Origin: Erwinia sp.
Lineage (GTDB): Bacteria; Pseudomonadota; Gammaproteobacteria; Enterobacterales; Enterobacteriaceae
Assembly: GCA_964016415.1 (NCBI GenBank)
Contig: OZ024666.1
Coordinates: 2,709,310-2,773,309, forward strand
Length of the DNA: 64,000 nt
Reading direction: 5' to 3'
Below are positions 20,506 through 30,303 of the stretch, piece by piece. A program made the translations under genes and the position numbers. Position 1 is the stretch's first letter. Each line of letters starts with the position of its first letter. Below the pieces are notes generated by a model. The model was not told the origin of the DNA. It saw only the letters and a program-made list of their open reading frames with translations, and made no database searches.

Positions 20506-20916
20506 TTTTTTTCCTTAACAATAATCGTCCCACGTGAACGGTCAGCGGAGTAGATAACCTTCAGAAAGGGGACGCCTTAACAGGCGAAATCACTAATCGA
20601 GAAAGAAACGCCTGAAAAAACAGGGGCAGATAAGTACCACCATCTTTGCCAGTAATGCAAGCCTGTCATGCTTTCAGAGAGGAAATAGAGGCCTGACTGG
20701 TGGAAAAAACAACAAAATTGACACTCGATTGTGCAATAGTCCAGTAGGTGACTTTTCCCCGGTCAAAAGGAATAAGTCACGCGCATTAAGAAATAATTTT
20801 GATATTCGGTCAGGAGACACTCCGAGCTTCAATCGCTTCAGTTCCTCCGCTGCGGTTATCTGGTTTTATGATAACCCACAGGAGAGAAACTATCCTGACG
20901 ATAACTTTACTGATAG
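20506..20916. other. Intergenic region upstream of gltP, downstream of yjcE
   Basis: About 410 bases without a gene. It holds the gltP leader (minus strand) and the end of yjcE. A GCCTGTTAAGGC mini-hairpin lies near 20573. The plus-strand frames here show no coding signature. No known RNA gene was recognised. Confidence 0.4.
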
Positions 20917-22566
20917 CTACTCCTCTTTTTCTGTCAGCAAAATTTCCAATAAATCTAATTCATGTAATAACTTTTGCATGGTCTCATTACTGATTTTTTG
21001 CGTGGCACGCAGATGGTACAACTCGCCACGTTCCGAACGTAATGCCGTGAGTCTGAAACGCCGTTCAAGATTTTCCACATATAATGAGTGTTCCAGATCA
21101 TCTTTACCATCAACCCGCCGCCGCAGATTACCAATGACTCTGGAGCTGACCTCTTTTAATAACTCAGGATCGATATTTTCCTCGCTGTCGGCCACCAGCC
21201 TGGCTTCCATTTTGTGCAGGCTATCAATGGCAATTTCAGCCATCGTTGCCCGCGCCATTTGTACCTCCTGACGATGTTCGGCTTTATCCATTCCGGGAAT
21301 ACCCCGCAATAGCAGTGGTAAGGTGATCACCCCCACCAGCAACGAAAAAAGAATCACCCCGGTTGCCAGGAAAACCAGCTCATAGCGTGCCGGATAAGCA
21401 TCACCATTATGCAAAAACAGCGGAATAGAAAGTACACCGGCAAGAGTAATCGCCCCTCTGACACCCGCAAATGATGCGATGAATAAATCGCGAGTAGTAT
21501 AAGACGAAAACACCATCGGGTGTTTTTTCTGCCAGCGTTTACTGATTTGCTGCATCATCCATAACCAGCCAAAACGCACAATCAATAAAGCGGCATAGAT
21601 CAGAGCCACAGACAGGAACAGCATCCATAATTCAAGATTAGGATCAGCATGAGCCTGGTCCACCGAAGCTTCAAGAATCCCCGGTAATTGCAGCCCCAGC
21701 ATCAGGAACACCATGCCGTTAAATACGAATTCCAGCATCTGCCAGACACTGTTTGCGCGTAAGCGCATTGCCAGTGGCGCCTGGCGAATAATACCAGAAC
21801 GGGTGATCGTCATCCCTGCGGCAACAGCAGCGAGGATCCCGGATACGCCAATATGTTCTGCAATTAAATAAGAAGCAAAAGGCAGCAACAGCAGCAGTAC
21901 GGTTTGCGTGGCAGGATCATCACCGGCCCAGTGGCTGAACAGGCGCAGTGACTTACCATACAGCCAGCAAATAGCAATACCCGCCAGCAGACCACCAATC
22001 GCCACCTTCAGGAATTCAAAGGTGGCCCCCGATACGGTAAACACCATTGTCCCCATCGCGACGGCAACAGCAAATTTGAGCGATACCAGGCCCGAAGCAT
22101 CATTCATTAATGCTTCGCCCTGCAGAATGGCCATAATCCGTTTCGGAATACGCCCTTCACCGACAATACCGGACAATGCAACCGCATCGGTGGGCGATAA
22201 TACAGCAGCAAGCGCAAAAGCACTCAATAACGGAATACCAGGCACCATCCAGTAAATCAGGTAACCAATTCCGACCACAGTAATCAACACCAACACCAGC
22301 GCCAGACCAATTATCTCTCGCCCATGACGCAAAAACTCGCTGGTCGGAGTTTTCCAGCCATCTGCAAACAACAAGGGCGGAATGAACAACACCAGGAATA
22401 GCTCAGGGTCAAAATCAACGTGCAGACCAAACGTTGGCCATGCCAGTAAAGCCCCCATCAAAATTTGCACCAATGGCAAAGGGATCTGGAACGGAATAAT
22501 GCGTGCGGCAACGCCAGAGAGTGACACGACCAATGTCAGTATCAGAATAGTAAAGAAAATTTCCAT
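20917..22566 (-). CDS. yjcE: CPA1-family Na+/H+ antiporter YjcE
   Basis: This 549-residue inner-membrane cation:proton antiporter is the same length as E. coli YjcE and nearly collinear with it. About 12 N-terminal transmembrane helices contain the ALSPTDAVALSGIVGEGR and GEALMNDASGLV motifs with the ion-binding acidic residues of the CPA1 group, and GVRGAITLAGVLSIP. A ~130-residue cytoplasmic helical tail follows, rich in charged heptads. The start at MEIFFTILI was chosen by homology; the frame is open 56 codons further upstream. It probably supports pH and Na+/K+ homeostasis. Confidence 0.94.
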   Translation of the reverse strand: MEIFFTILILTLVVSLSGVAARIIPFQIPLPLVQILMGALLAWPTFGLHVDFDPELFLVLFIPPLLFADGWKTPTSEFLRHGREIIGLALVLVLITVVGIGYLIYWMVPGIPLLSAFALAAVLSPTDAVALSGIVGEGRIPKRIMAILQGEALMNDASGLVSLKFAVAVAMGTMVFTVSGATFEFLKVAIGGLLAGIAICWLYGKSLRLFSHWAGDDPATQTVLLLLLPFASYLIAEHIGVSGILAAVAAGMTITRSGIIRQAPLAMRLRANSVWQMLEFVFNGMVFLMLGLQLPGILEASVDQAHADPNLELWMLFLSVALIYAALLIVRFGWLWMMQQISKRWQKKHPMVFSSYTTRDLFIASFAGVRGAITLAGVLSIPLFLHNGDAYPARYELVFLATGVILFSLLVGVITLPLLLRGIPGMDKAEHRQEVQMARATMAEIAIDSLHKMEARLVADSEENIDPELLKEVSSRVIGNLRRRVDGKDDLEHSLYVENLERRFRLTALRSERGELYHLRATQKISNETMQKLLHELDLLEILLTEKEE

Positions 22567-22816
22567 GTAGTCCTTAAACAGTAACCTGTGTTTCGTCCCA
22601 TCACATAGGCTAATCATAAACCCAACCTGCCGCCTATTGGCAACAGGAAATATCATATTTCGCAAAAATAGTCGGACAGGCAAAATTAACAAAATCAGCA
22701 GGATGCTAAAAAAGCTGTGGGTAGAAATGGGCAACTTTTCAGAAAAAACTCAGCCTGATGTGGCTATAATGCTTCATTTTGAGGTTTATTCCCCGCCCGG
22801 AAGACAGGGGGTGGGC

Positions 22817-23896
22817 TTACAGTGACTCCACTTTTTTCAGTGCGTTCAGCAAGACTTCTGGTGACAAGGTTACGGGCAGAGCGTGGATTGACTCCCCCTC
22901 CTGCAGTGTCCGGTTGATCACTTTTTCGATATCGGCGCGGTTGTTAATATCAACACCCAGTTGAGCGAGTTTTGATGGCAAATTGAAACGTTTAAACGAT
23001 TGTGTCAGCTGAGTCAGTACCTCATCCTGGCCAAGCAAAGCACTTTGCACCAGGATACCGTAAGCGACCTTCGTGCCATGGAGAATCTGTTCAGTTTGCG
23101 GCAACGTGGTCAACCCGTTATGTACCGCTTGCGCCGCGGCCACACGTGTGTAGCGTTCGCCTAACCCTCCAACCATACCACCGCCTGCGATGATCGCATC
23201 AACCACATCCATGAACGCCTGACTCAGTACCCCATTATGTTGATCTTCCAGTGCGTGCTCGCTCTTCTCCAGTAATACATCGTGGATCGCCCTTGCAGCA
23301 TCGAGCCCAAGGCGTACCGTCAGCGGTAAGTTTTCCGGTTGTGGCGCAAGGACAACCGCCTGATACCATTTTGCCAGGGTATCACCGATGCCAGCCAGCA
23401 GATAAGCCTGTGGCGCACGTAAAATAATTTCCGGTTCGACTAAAACCAGGTGATTAGCATCGTTAAAAATCTCAAAACCAAGTGCCTGACCGGCGTCGTT
23501 ATACCACACTGACAGCGGAGTCCATGCGGCGCAGGTGGCGGCAATGGTTGGAATCGCTACCACCGGCACATTAAGGCGTCTGCCAACGACTTTCACAGTA
23601 TCAAGCAAGGCACCACCACCGATACCAATCACCACCTGAGTTTCACCAGCCCCGGCGATCAGTTGCTGTACATCAGCTTCACTGCAGTGACCGCTGAATT
23701 CAACCTGTTTTGCGCCAGGCAGCGAGAATGATGTGGGCAGGAAGGATTTGGCGGCCTGTATCGCCCGATGGCCGAAAATCCAGAGCGCGTTTTTCAGTTG
23801 CTCCTCGCTGTAAAATTCATCCAAACGAGCCAGGCTACCAGGATGGGAATAATAGTTCGCGGGGCCAGTCACTACACGGATAGCGGTACTGCTCAT
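22817..23896 (-). CDS. hcxA: Hydroxycarboxylate dehydrogenase A (iron-containing ADH family)
   Basis: This 359-residue member of the glycerol dehydrogenase-like iron-dependent alcohol dehydrogenase group corresponds to E. coli HcxA (YbdH), which reduces 2-oxoacids such as alpha-ketoglutarate and 2-oxobutanoate. The NAD-binding GIGGGALLDTVKVVG motif and the metal-site segment GERYTRVAAAQAVHNGLT are visible. The gene is alone on the minus strand, divergent from a decayed transport gene. In E. coli ybdH sits elsewhere on the chromosome, so its place beside yjcE is a lineage-specific arrangement. Confidence 0.9.
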   Translation of the reverse strand: MSSTAIRVVTGPANYYSHPGSLARLDEFYSEEQLKNALWIFGHRAIQAAKSFLPTSFSLPGAKQVEFSGHCSEADVQQLIAGAGETQVVIGIGGGALLDTVKVVGRRLNVPVVAIPTIAATCAAWTPLSVWYNDAGQALGFEIFNDANHLVLVEPEIILRAPQAYLLAGIGDTLAKWYQAVVLAPQPENLPLTVRLGLDAARAIHDVLLEKSEHALEDQHNGVLSQAFMDVVDAIIAGGGMVGGLGERYTRVAAAQAVHNGLTTLPQTEQILHGTKVAYGILVQSALLGQDEVLTQLTQSFKRFNLPSKLAQLGVDINNRADIEKVINRTLQEGESIHALPVTLSPEVLLNALKKVESL

Positions 23897-24123
23897 AGTA
23901 CTTTTCCTTTTTCTCTGGCGGATATCTCATTATGCAGATAGTATATTCAGACATCCAGATGGCTAATTCTGTTTCGCTTTATCTTATGCCTTTTTATTCG
24001 TTGCCTGCAAGCCATAAGGTCGCTAAAAGGTTGACAGATAAAGCTAACGGGTAAAACGCTGAGGCCAGTATGGTCGCCCGAACCCATAATCAGACTAAAA
24101 AGAGTTTCAGACAGGATAACAAT

Positions 24124-25189
24124 ATGAAGAAGTTTATTATTTCGCTGCTGACGTTAGGTCTGCTCACCACCGCACCAGGCCACACAGCTGAACTGGCCCC
24201 CGTACCACCAAAACTGGCGGCTCATGACGGTCCGGTGCGTATCGCGGTGATCCGTAATCTTGGTGCCGATGATAACACCACACAGTTTGTTGCCGGTGCA
24301 GTACAACAGGGCAAAAAACTGGGGTTCAAAGTGAGTACCTTTCTGAGTAACGGTGACGATGCCCGTTTCCAGGATTTTGTGACACAGGCTATCAGTCAGA
24401 AATACGATGGTATCATTCTGTCACAAGGGCGCGATCCTTACTCTGCTGAACTGGTGAAAAAAGCAACCGAAGCCGGTATTGCCGTGTCAGTTTTTTGACA
24501 CAGCGATTCACACGGCAGTGCCCGGGGTGACGGTCACGCAACAAGATGATGCTTCCCTTACCCAGCTCTCTTTTGGACAGTTAGTGAAAGATTTTGATGG
24601 TAAAGCCAATATTATCAAATTGTGGGTTGCAGGCTTCCCACCGATGGAACGTCGCCAGGCGGAGTATCAAACACTACTGAAAGCCCATCCAGGCATTAAA
24701 GAACTGGAGTCTATCGGTGCTGTTTCATCAGATGTTCAGGGTGACACGGCCAACAAAGTGGGGGCGATCCTGGCAAAATATCCGAAAGGAACCATTGATG
24801 CCATCTGGGGAACTTGGGATGCATTCAGCCAGGGCACGTACAAAGCTTTACAGGAAAATGGCCGTACCGAAATTAAACTCTACAGCATTGATGTGTCCAA
24901 TCAGGATATTCAACTTATGCGTCAGACTGATAGCCCATGGAAATTGAGCGTTGCGGTCGATCCAAAACTGATCGGTGCCACCAATATGCGTCTGATTGCG
25001 CTGAAAATTGCCGGTGCAGAGACACCACCGCAATATGAGTTTAAAGCGGCGGCAATTGCACAGGCGTTACTGAACAGCCAGAGCGGAGCCATCAATGTCG
25101 GTTCACTGAATAAACTGATCCCTGGCTGGGGTCAAAATGAGGACTTTATCGCACCGTGGTTCGCCACACTTGAAGCGAAACATCACTAA
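24124..25189 (+). pseudogene. Periplasmic sugar/autoinducer-type binding protein, frameshifted
   Basis: This is a type-1 periplasmic binding protein of the TorT/RbsB-like group. A signal peptide (KKFIISLLTLGLL...GHTA) leads into the N-lobe (IAVIRNLGADDNTTQFVAGA, KYDGIILSQGRDP) in the first frame. After ATEAGIAVSVF a six-T run shifts the frame. Deleting one T gives VSVFDTAIHTAVPGV and continues through the C-lobe to the stop (AIWGTWDAFSQGTYKAL). The two lobes together form one normal-length ~355-residue protein. No permease or ATPase genes accompany it. A ribosome binding site-like AGGATAA precedes the ATG. Confidence 0.88.
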
Positions 25190-25201
25190 AGGATAACCCC
25201 G

Positions 25202-26440
25202 ATGATACAACCACAACCCGATTACAGTCGTAATATGCGGCTTATCAGCCACAGCGATCAGGGCGGAAAGCCGGACGGCGTACAGCTTATGGTGCATCGT
25301 GGCTACGCCTATATCGGCCACATGGTATCGCAGGGGTTTTCGATTGTTGATGTACGCGATGTGCGGCATCCCAAAGCGGCGGGATTCATCGCCGCACCGC
25401 CAGGCACATGGAATATTCACTTACAAACCCATGATGATCTGTTACTGGTAATTAATGCCAGAGACCTGTTCGCAGATACACGTTTTGCCGATGAAAAAGT
25501 CTATTATACCCGACAGGTAGGCGACACAATTCATGATACGCAGGAGAAAGGCTGGTCTGCAGGGTTACGAATTTATGATATCTCTGTGCCTGACAAACCG
25601 AAAGAGATCAGCTTTCTGGCCCTGAATGGCATCGGTATTCACCGTTGCTGGTACGTCGGCGGACGTTGGGCCTATGTATCCGCGTTGATTGAAGGATTCA
25701 GTGATTAAATTTTTCTGACCATTGATCTGGCGGATCCCCGCCATCCTCAGGTGGCAGGAAACTGGTGGCTTCCGGGCATGAATTCAGCAGCAGGTGAACA
25801 GCCGGACTGGCCGGAAGGAAAGCGCTACGCGCTTCACCACGCCATTATCAGTGGCAATACCGCTTATGCCAGCTGGCGGGACGGCGGGCTGACATTGCTC
25901 GATGTGAGTGATCACACACAACCCCAGCTCATCAGCCACCGCAACTGGAGTCCGCCTTTCGGCGGTGGTAACCATACCGCGCTGCCATTACCTGGCCGTG
26001 ATTTACTGGTCGTGCTGGATGAAGCGGTGCTGGATAACCAGCAAGACGGTGAAAAGTTAATCTGGCTGTTTGATATTCGCGACCCGACTAATCCGGTCAG
26101 TATCTCAACCTTCCCGCAACCGGATGACACAGATTATGTCGCGAAAGGCGCTCATTTTGGCCCGCATAATCTGCACGAAAACCGCCCCGGCAGTTTCATC
26201 AGCGAAACGCTGATTTTTGCCACTTATCAAAACGCAGGTGTACGGGCTTACGATATATCAAACCCCTATCGCCCTGTAGAAACCGGCGCGCTGGTACCCG
26301 CTGCACCAATAAAGATGATGGACACCCGCCCAGGCAGGCCTCGTGTTATCCAATCCTGTGATGTGTTTGTCGATGCCGGGGGGATAATCTACAGCACTGA
26401 CTACAATGCAGGTCTGTCGATCATTGAGTATCTGGGATAA
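25202..26440 (+). pseudogene. LVIVD-repeat (beta-propeller) protein with in-frame stop
   Basis: About 412 codons form one continuous frame broken by a TAA at codon 169, in EGFSD-stop-IFLTIDL. Homologous reading on both sides suggests the lost residue was Tyr (TAT/TAC to TAA). Repeated motifs GFSIVDVRDVRHPKAAGF, GLRIYDISVPDKPKE, GLTLLDVSDHTQPQL and GVRAYDISNPYRPVE are LVIVD repeats, each a blade of a predicted beta-propeller. No signal peptide is evident. The start has AAGGATAA upstream, 12 bases after the binding-protein stop, so the two genes formed a unit. Function in the family is unknown; a link with the neighbouring binding protein is inference. Confidence 0.88.
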
Positions 26441-26541
26441 TCTTTGGTCATGGTTCCCCGGCGCAATCACCGGGAGAACCACAGGCTTAACGGATCTCTT
26501 TCTCAGAGCTTTTTCTCACGTCCCGTCATCACCACTCGCCT

Positions 26542-26571
26542 GTATAGTGCCGCCTTATCGCGGCACTATAC
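26542..26571. terminator. Long hairpin downstream of ghxP and the LVIVD gene
   Basis: A perfect 12-base inverted repeat (GTATAGTGCCGC with its complement, six-base loop) lies between converging genes. It has no T run on either strand, so termination is plausible but unproven. Confidence 0.45.
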
Positions 26572-26577
26572 TACCGG

Positions 26578-27927
26578 TTAAATCGCCCATCCCCCGGCGT
26601 AAAAAATAACCAGTGCAACGGCAATCAGCACCGTACCTATGTTCAGCTTACGCCACTCACCTGCAACCAGACGCCCTACTACCAGCGCACTGAAACCAAG
26701 CATAATGCCTGTCACAATATTACAGGTCAGCACAATGAATACAGCAGCCAGTAATCCGGACATAGCATCAACGAAATCGCTGAAATCAATTTTGGCAACA
26801 TTACTCAGCATCAGTAAGCCCACATACATCAAAGCCGGGGCCGTTGCATAACCAGGGACCAGATAAGCCAGCGGAGAGAGGAACAAAATCAGCAGAAACA
26901 AAATACCGACCACTATGGCTGTCAGACCGGTTTTCCCTCCGGCGGCGGTACCTGCGGCCGACTCGATATACACAGCGGCAGGCGATGCGCCAACCAGACC
27001 TGAAAAAATACTACTGACAGAATCGGTGGTCAGCGCCTTACCACCACTGATTATCTGATTGTTCTTATCAAGTAAGTTAGCCTGTCCGGCAACCGCACGG
27101 ATGGTTCCGGTTGCATCAAAAATCGCTGTCATCACCAGAGCAAGTACACTGGGTAACAGAGCCGGTTTTAACGCACCGACAATATCAAGACTGAACAGTA
27201 AAGAGTGTCCTTTAGTATCGCTCAGGCTGGGCATCGCAAAAAAACCCTGATATTTGACGGTAGGATCAAAAATAATCCCGATAATTGAGATAGCGATAAT
27301 CGTCAGCAGGATCCCTCCCGGTACCCGTAATTTCTCCAGACCGATAATCACCGCCAGTCCCAGCAGTGACATAATGACCGGGAAAGAAGCAAAATGTCCC
27401 AGTGCTACAGGTAGCCCCTGCAAAGGATTTTTGACCACCAGCCCAACCATATCAGCCGCGATCAATAGCAGAAACAGACCAATTCCTACGCCTGTGCCGT
27501 GGGCTACCCCCATGGGCAAATTACGCAGTATCCATGCACGAATGCCCGTGGCAGAAATGATGGTAAACAGTATCCCCATCAAAAAAACGGCACCTAAAGC
27601 TACCGGCACACTGATGTGCTGCCCCAACACCAGGCTGAATGCAGTAAAAGCAGTTAACGAAATAGCACAGCCAATTGCCATAGGTAAATTGGCCCAGAAC
27701 CCCATCAGTAAAGAACCAAAACCGGCCACCAGACAGGTCGCGACAAAAACCGCTCCGGGAGGAAAACCCGCTTTACCGAGCATTGAGGGAACAACAATGA
27801 CAGAGTAAACCATCGCCAGAAATGTGGTCAGGCCAGCCACAACTTCCTGACGCGGTGAACTGCCTCGTTCTGAAATTTTAAAAAAGGCATCTAATCGCCC
27901 TTTTGACTGGGTTACTGGTGCAGACAT
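26578..27927 (-). CDS. ghxP: Guanine/hypoxanthine permease GhxP (NCS2 family)
   Basis: This 449-residue inner-membrane purine:proton symporter is identical in length to E. coli GhxP (YjcD) and collinear with it. About 14 helices contain the family motifs [18 protein letters not shown], the TM8 [18 protein letters not shown] segment with the substrate-binding acidic residue, and [20 protein letters not shown] in TM10. The start at MSAPVTQ was chosen by homology over an upstream in-frame ATG. It is next to soxR as in E. coli. A near-perfect PurR operator lies ~110 bases upstream, which fits purine repression. Confidence 0.96.
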   Translation of the reverse strand: MSAPVTQSKGRLDAFFKISERGSSPRQEVVAGLTTFLAMVYSVIVVPSMLGKAGFPPGAVFVATCLVAGFGSLLMGFWANLPMAIGCAISLTAFTAFSLVLGQHISVPVALGAVFLMGILFTIISATGIRAWILRNLPMGVAHGTGVGIGLFLLLIAADMVGLVVKNPLQGLPVALGHFASFPVIMSLLGLAVIIGLEKLRVPGGILLTIIAISIIGIIFDPTVKYQGFFAMPSLSDTKGHSLLFSLDIVGALKPALLPSVLALVMTAIFDATGTIRAVAGQANLLDKNNQIISGGKALTTDSVSSIFSGLVGASPAAVYIESAAGTAAGGKTGLTAIVVGILFLLILFLSPLAYLVPGYATAPALMYVGLLMLSNVAKIDFSDFVDAMSGLLAAVFIVLTCNIVTGIMLGFSALVVGRLVAGEWRKLNIGTVLIAVALVIFYAGGWAI

Positions 27928-28034
27928 ACGGGAGTTCCCCTGAGATATAATGAATAAATTTGACATACCATGGCGTAGCACAACCCTCTACTGAGGCAAT
28001 AATCCCCAACTGCTGTTACCAGCGTCGGGATATG

Positions 28035-28050
28035 GTGCAAACGTTTACGT
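28035..28050. promoter_or_regulatory. PurR operator upstream of ghxP
   Basis: GTGCAAACGTTTACGT matches the PurR consensus ANGCAANCGNTTNCNT at every fixed position except the first. It lies upstream of the guanine/hypoxanthine permease gene, a known PurR target in E. coli, so repression by PurR with guanine or hypoxanthine is likely. Confidence 0.8.
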
Positions 28051-28186
28051 CATGTGAAATAACGTGTAATCACTATTACAGCAACGGATTATCCTGTCTT
28101 TACTACACGCTTTTCAACACCCAGGCAGATTAATTTTCTTGCTGCCCGCGGGGAGACCCTCTGTCAGGCTGGCTCTGGTGCTTGGG

Positions 28187-28678
28187 TTACTCTCTCGTTA
28201 ACGGCTCATCATCCGTTGAGGCCGCCTCCAGCAAAATAGCCCCCGTCCCACGCTCGCTCAGCTTATCTTCCGGATTGCGTAGTGGGCAATCGGCCATAGA
28301 GAGACATCCACAACCGATACAACCCTCCAGATCATCACGTAAACCGGTCAGCGTTGCTATACGTCTGTCCAGCTCTTCGCGCCAGCGAACAGTTAACCCC
28401 TTCCATTCTTTCGGGGTGATTCTTTGACCGGGAGGAAACAGTGTCAGATGGTCGCCTATGGTTGCCAGTGGAATACCAATCCGCTGAGCAATTTTGATAA
28501 TCGCCACCCGGCGCAACACATCGCGATGATAACGTCGCTGATTACCGGCATTACGGAAACTACTGATGAGTCCTTTACTTTCGTAAAAATGAAGGGCAGA
28601 CACCGCCACGCCACAGCGTCGGGCCACATCACCCGGCGTCAGCTCATGCTTCCTGATACTGCTGTGCTTTTTTTTCAT
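28187..28678 (-). CDS. soxR: Redox-sensitive transcriptional activator SoxR
   Basis: This is a ~163-residue MerR-family regulator. The N-terminal winged helix ([37 protein letters not shown]) binds the soxS operator. The C-terminal [2Fe-2S] cluster is held by four cysteines in [12 protein letters not shown] (about residues 120, 123, 125, 131). Cluster oxidation by redox-cycling compounds or NO triggers soxS transcription. The ATG start was preferred over an in-frame GTG two codons upstream. It is divergent from soxS with the shared operator between them. The C-terminal tail is slightly longer than in E. coli. Confidence 0.96.
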   Translation of the reverse strand: MKKKHSSIRKHELTPGDVARRCGVAVSALHFYESKGLISSFRNAGNQRRYHRDVLRRVAIIKIAQRIGIPLATIGDHLTLFPPGQRITPKEWKGLTVRWREELDRRIATLTGLRDDLEGCIGCGCLSMADCPLRNPEDKLSERGTGAILLEAASTDDEPLTRE

Positions 28679-28686
28679 TTTCACAC

Positions 28687-28717
28687 TTTACCTAAAGTTA
28701 ACTTGAGGAATTATACT
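28687..28717 (+). promoter_or_regulatory. soxS promoter with SoxR operator
   Basis: A -35 TTTACC and a -10 TATACT are separated by 19 bases, the overlong spacer required for MerR-type activation. The dyad CCTAAAGTTAACTTGAGG (28691-28708) fills the spacer and differs from the E. coli operator at a single visible base. It serves soxS and overlaps the soxR upstream region. Confidence 0.92.
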
Positions 28718-28780
28718 CCACTTTGCTCAATCACGTATCACCGGCCACTTTTTATTTTTGCCTGACAGGAGATAACAGGT

Positions 28781-29173
28781 ATGCACGATAGTATTATTCA
28801 CACACTGACCGAATGGATTGACCGTAACCTGCACAAAACGTTGTCGATCGATGAGGTTGCCGCAAAATCAGGTTACTCCAAGTGGCATTTACAACGCATG
28901 TTCCGCCGTGTCATGCAGCAAACATTGGGTGACTATATTCGGGATCGCCGACTGATGCTGGCCGCTGAAGCGCTAAGTAAAACATTGGCACCGGTATCAG
29001 ATATTGCCATGGAGTATGGTTTTGATTCACAGCAAACTTTCTCGCGCATGTTCCGCCGCAAGTATGCTCAGACTCCCACCTCCTGGCGCCAGCAAATGCG
29101 TCAACGCCAGTACCACGGTATCCATTCACCTAAGGCGTCAAATAAAACGCTGGCTGCGCTATTATTATGTTAA
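28781..29173 (+). CDS. soxS: AraC-family superoxide response activator SoxS
   Basis: This is a 130-residue stand-alone AraC/XylS DNA-binding domain with two helix-turn-helix units (TLSIDEVAAKSGYSKWHLQRMF and PVSDIAMEYGFDSQQTFSRMFRRKY). It activates the superoxide/redox regulon (sodA, zwf, fpr, acrAB, micF) and is made only when SoxR is oxidised. AGGAG precedes the ATG. The body matches E. coli SoxS, but the C-terminus runs ~23 residues further (beyond RQYHGIHSP), an extension without recognisable domain. Confidence 0.95.
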   Translation: MHDSIIHTLTEWIDRNLHKTLSIDEVAAKSGYSKWHLQRMFRRVMQQTLGDYIRDRRLMLAAEALSKTLAPVSDIAMEYGFDSQQTFSRMFRRKYAQTPTSWRQQMRQRQYHGIHSPKASNKTLAALLLC

Positions 29174-29335
29174 CCGGCGTGACAGAACCGCCGTCCGCTT
29201 TTCCCCATGCCTGACAGAACATGCCACTGTCAGGTATTTCGCTGCAAATAATCATCCCCCAATCAGGCTGCCAGACGTTTAACTGGCGTTGAATGTCTCT
29301 ATGTTCTAATTTAGTTTTCATTATGGATAGCTGAA

Positions 29336-30271
29336 ATGTCTGATACCGCGCTGCCTCAACGTCAGGTGACTGGCCTGAATTATTTTCATCATCTGGTTAC
29401 AGGGCGGCTAAAGCCAGGAAGGCTATGGCTGGAGCGGAATTACCGGATTAAATATTTTTTTCGTTCCATCGCCTATCCACGGACCACCTGTAAAATGATG
29501 TCGGCATTGGCGAGTGAACCGCTTATGCAGCAAATTTTACCTATCCAGCACACGCTCCCCAGCAAAATTCATCGCCCCTATTTATACTGTGGCATGCCTC
29601 GTATCGTGCGTGCTCAGGCGATTATTGACCATTACCAGTTTATTAAACAGCTGGCTTTACCTCGTATGCAAACCGCCATGCTGACGAAACAAGGCATTGA
29701 TTTAGCCAGTTTTAGCGGAAAAAATGAAGAGAGTTTTGTCATCAATCTCGCCTGTACCGGACGCTGTGAGCGAGAAGGAGAAGTGAATCTTTCGATCAGT
29801 TGCAATGGTACGGCTCTTGCCATCATCACATTTGCTATCATGTTCCAGCAGGGTGAAAAGGCAATCATCATCGGGGGCTTACAAGGTGCACACAGAGACA
29901 CACCGCACGAGGCTATCAGAGAAGCGACTAAAGCCTGTCATGGTTTGTTTCCTAAACGATTATTAATTGAAACACTGATGCTCTTTGCTGCAGCGACCTG
30001 CATCAGCAAAATTCAGGCAGTAAGCGATAAAGGACATATCTTTCGCAGTTTGCGCTATCGCTTAAAAAAACGGCGCCTTTTCCACGCACAGTACGACGAG
30101 TTCTGGGAATCGCTCAATGCTCAACGGATTTCATCGCAGCTCTATCAGCTACCTGTGACGCTGCCACGTAAGTCTCTGGAAGATATTGCCAGCAAAAAAC
30201 GTGCTGAAGCTCGCAGACGTTATGAGTTGCTCGACAATCTGGCTGCAAGTTTCCGTGCCCAGTTTAGCTGA
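29336..30271 (+). CDS. VirK/YbjX family protein (DUF535)
   Basis: This 311-residue protein belongs to the DUF535 group that includes Shigella VirK and Salmonella/E. coli YbjX. Typical segments are YPRTTCKMMSALA, MPRIVRAQAIIDHYQFI, GEVNLSISCNGTALAIITFA, GGLQGAHRDTPHEAIREATKACHGLFPKR and LRYRLKKRRLFHAQYDEFWE. Family members affect virulence, surface protein export and antimicrobial peptide resistance, but no biochemical activity is established. No signal peptide or clear membrane helix is seen. It lies just downstream of soxS, in an accessory block. Confidence 0.88.
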   Translation: MSDTALPQRQVTGLNYFHHLVTGRLKPGRLWLERNYRIKYFFRSIAYPRTTCKMMSALASEPLMQQILPIQHTLPSKIHRPYLYCGMPRIVRAQAIIDHYQFIKQLALPRMQTAMLTKQGIDLASFSGKNEESFVINLACTGRCEREGEVNLSISCNGTALAIITFAIMFQQGEKAIIIGGLQGAHRDTPHEAIREATKACHGLFPKRLLIETLMLFAAATCISKIQAVSDKGHIFRSLRYRLKKRRLFHAQYDEFWESLNAQRISSQLYQLPVTLPRKSLEDIASKKRAEARRRYELLDNLAASFRAQFS

Positions 30272-30294
30272 ACCGCATACTGTTCAGCTAAACT
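30261..30294. terminator. Bidirectional hairpin between converging genes
   Basis: A perfect 13-base inverted repeat (AGTTTAGCTGAAC with its complement, eight-base loop) overlaps the stop of the VirK-like gene and faces the end of the DUF3828-like gene. The T run is weak on both sides. Confidence 0.55.
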
Positions 30295-30303
30295 GTATCT
30301 GCA

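Noticed and set aside
27254-27808. A 184-codon plus-strand frame inside ghxP
   Set aside because: It is antisense to conserved membrane helices of GhxP, with no ribosome binding site or family features.
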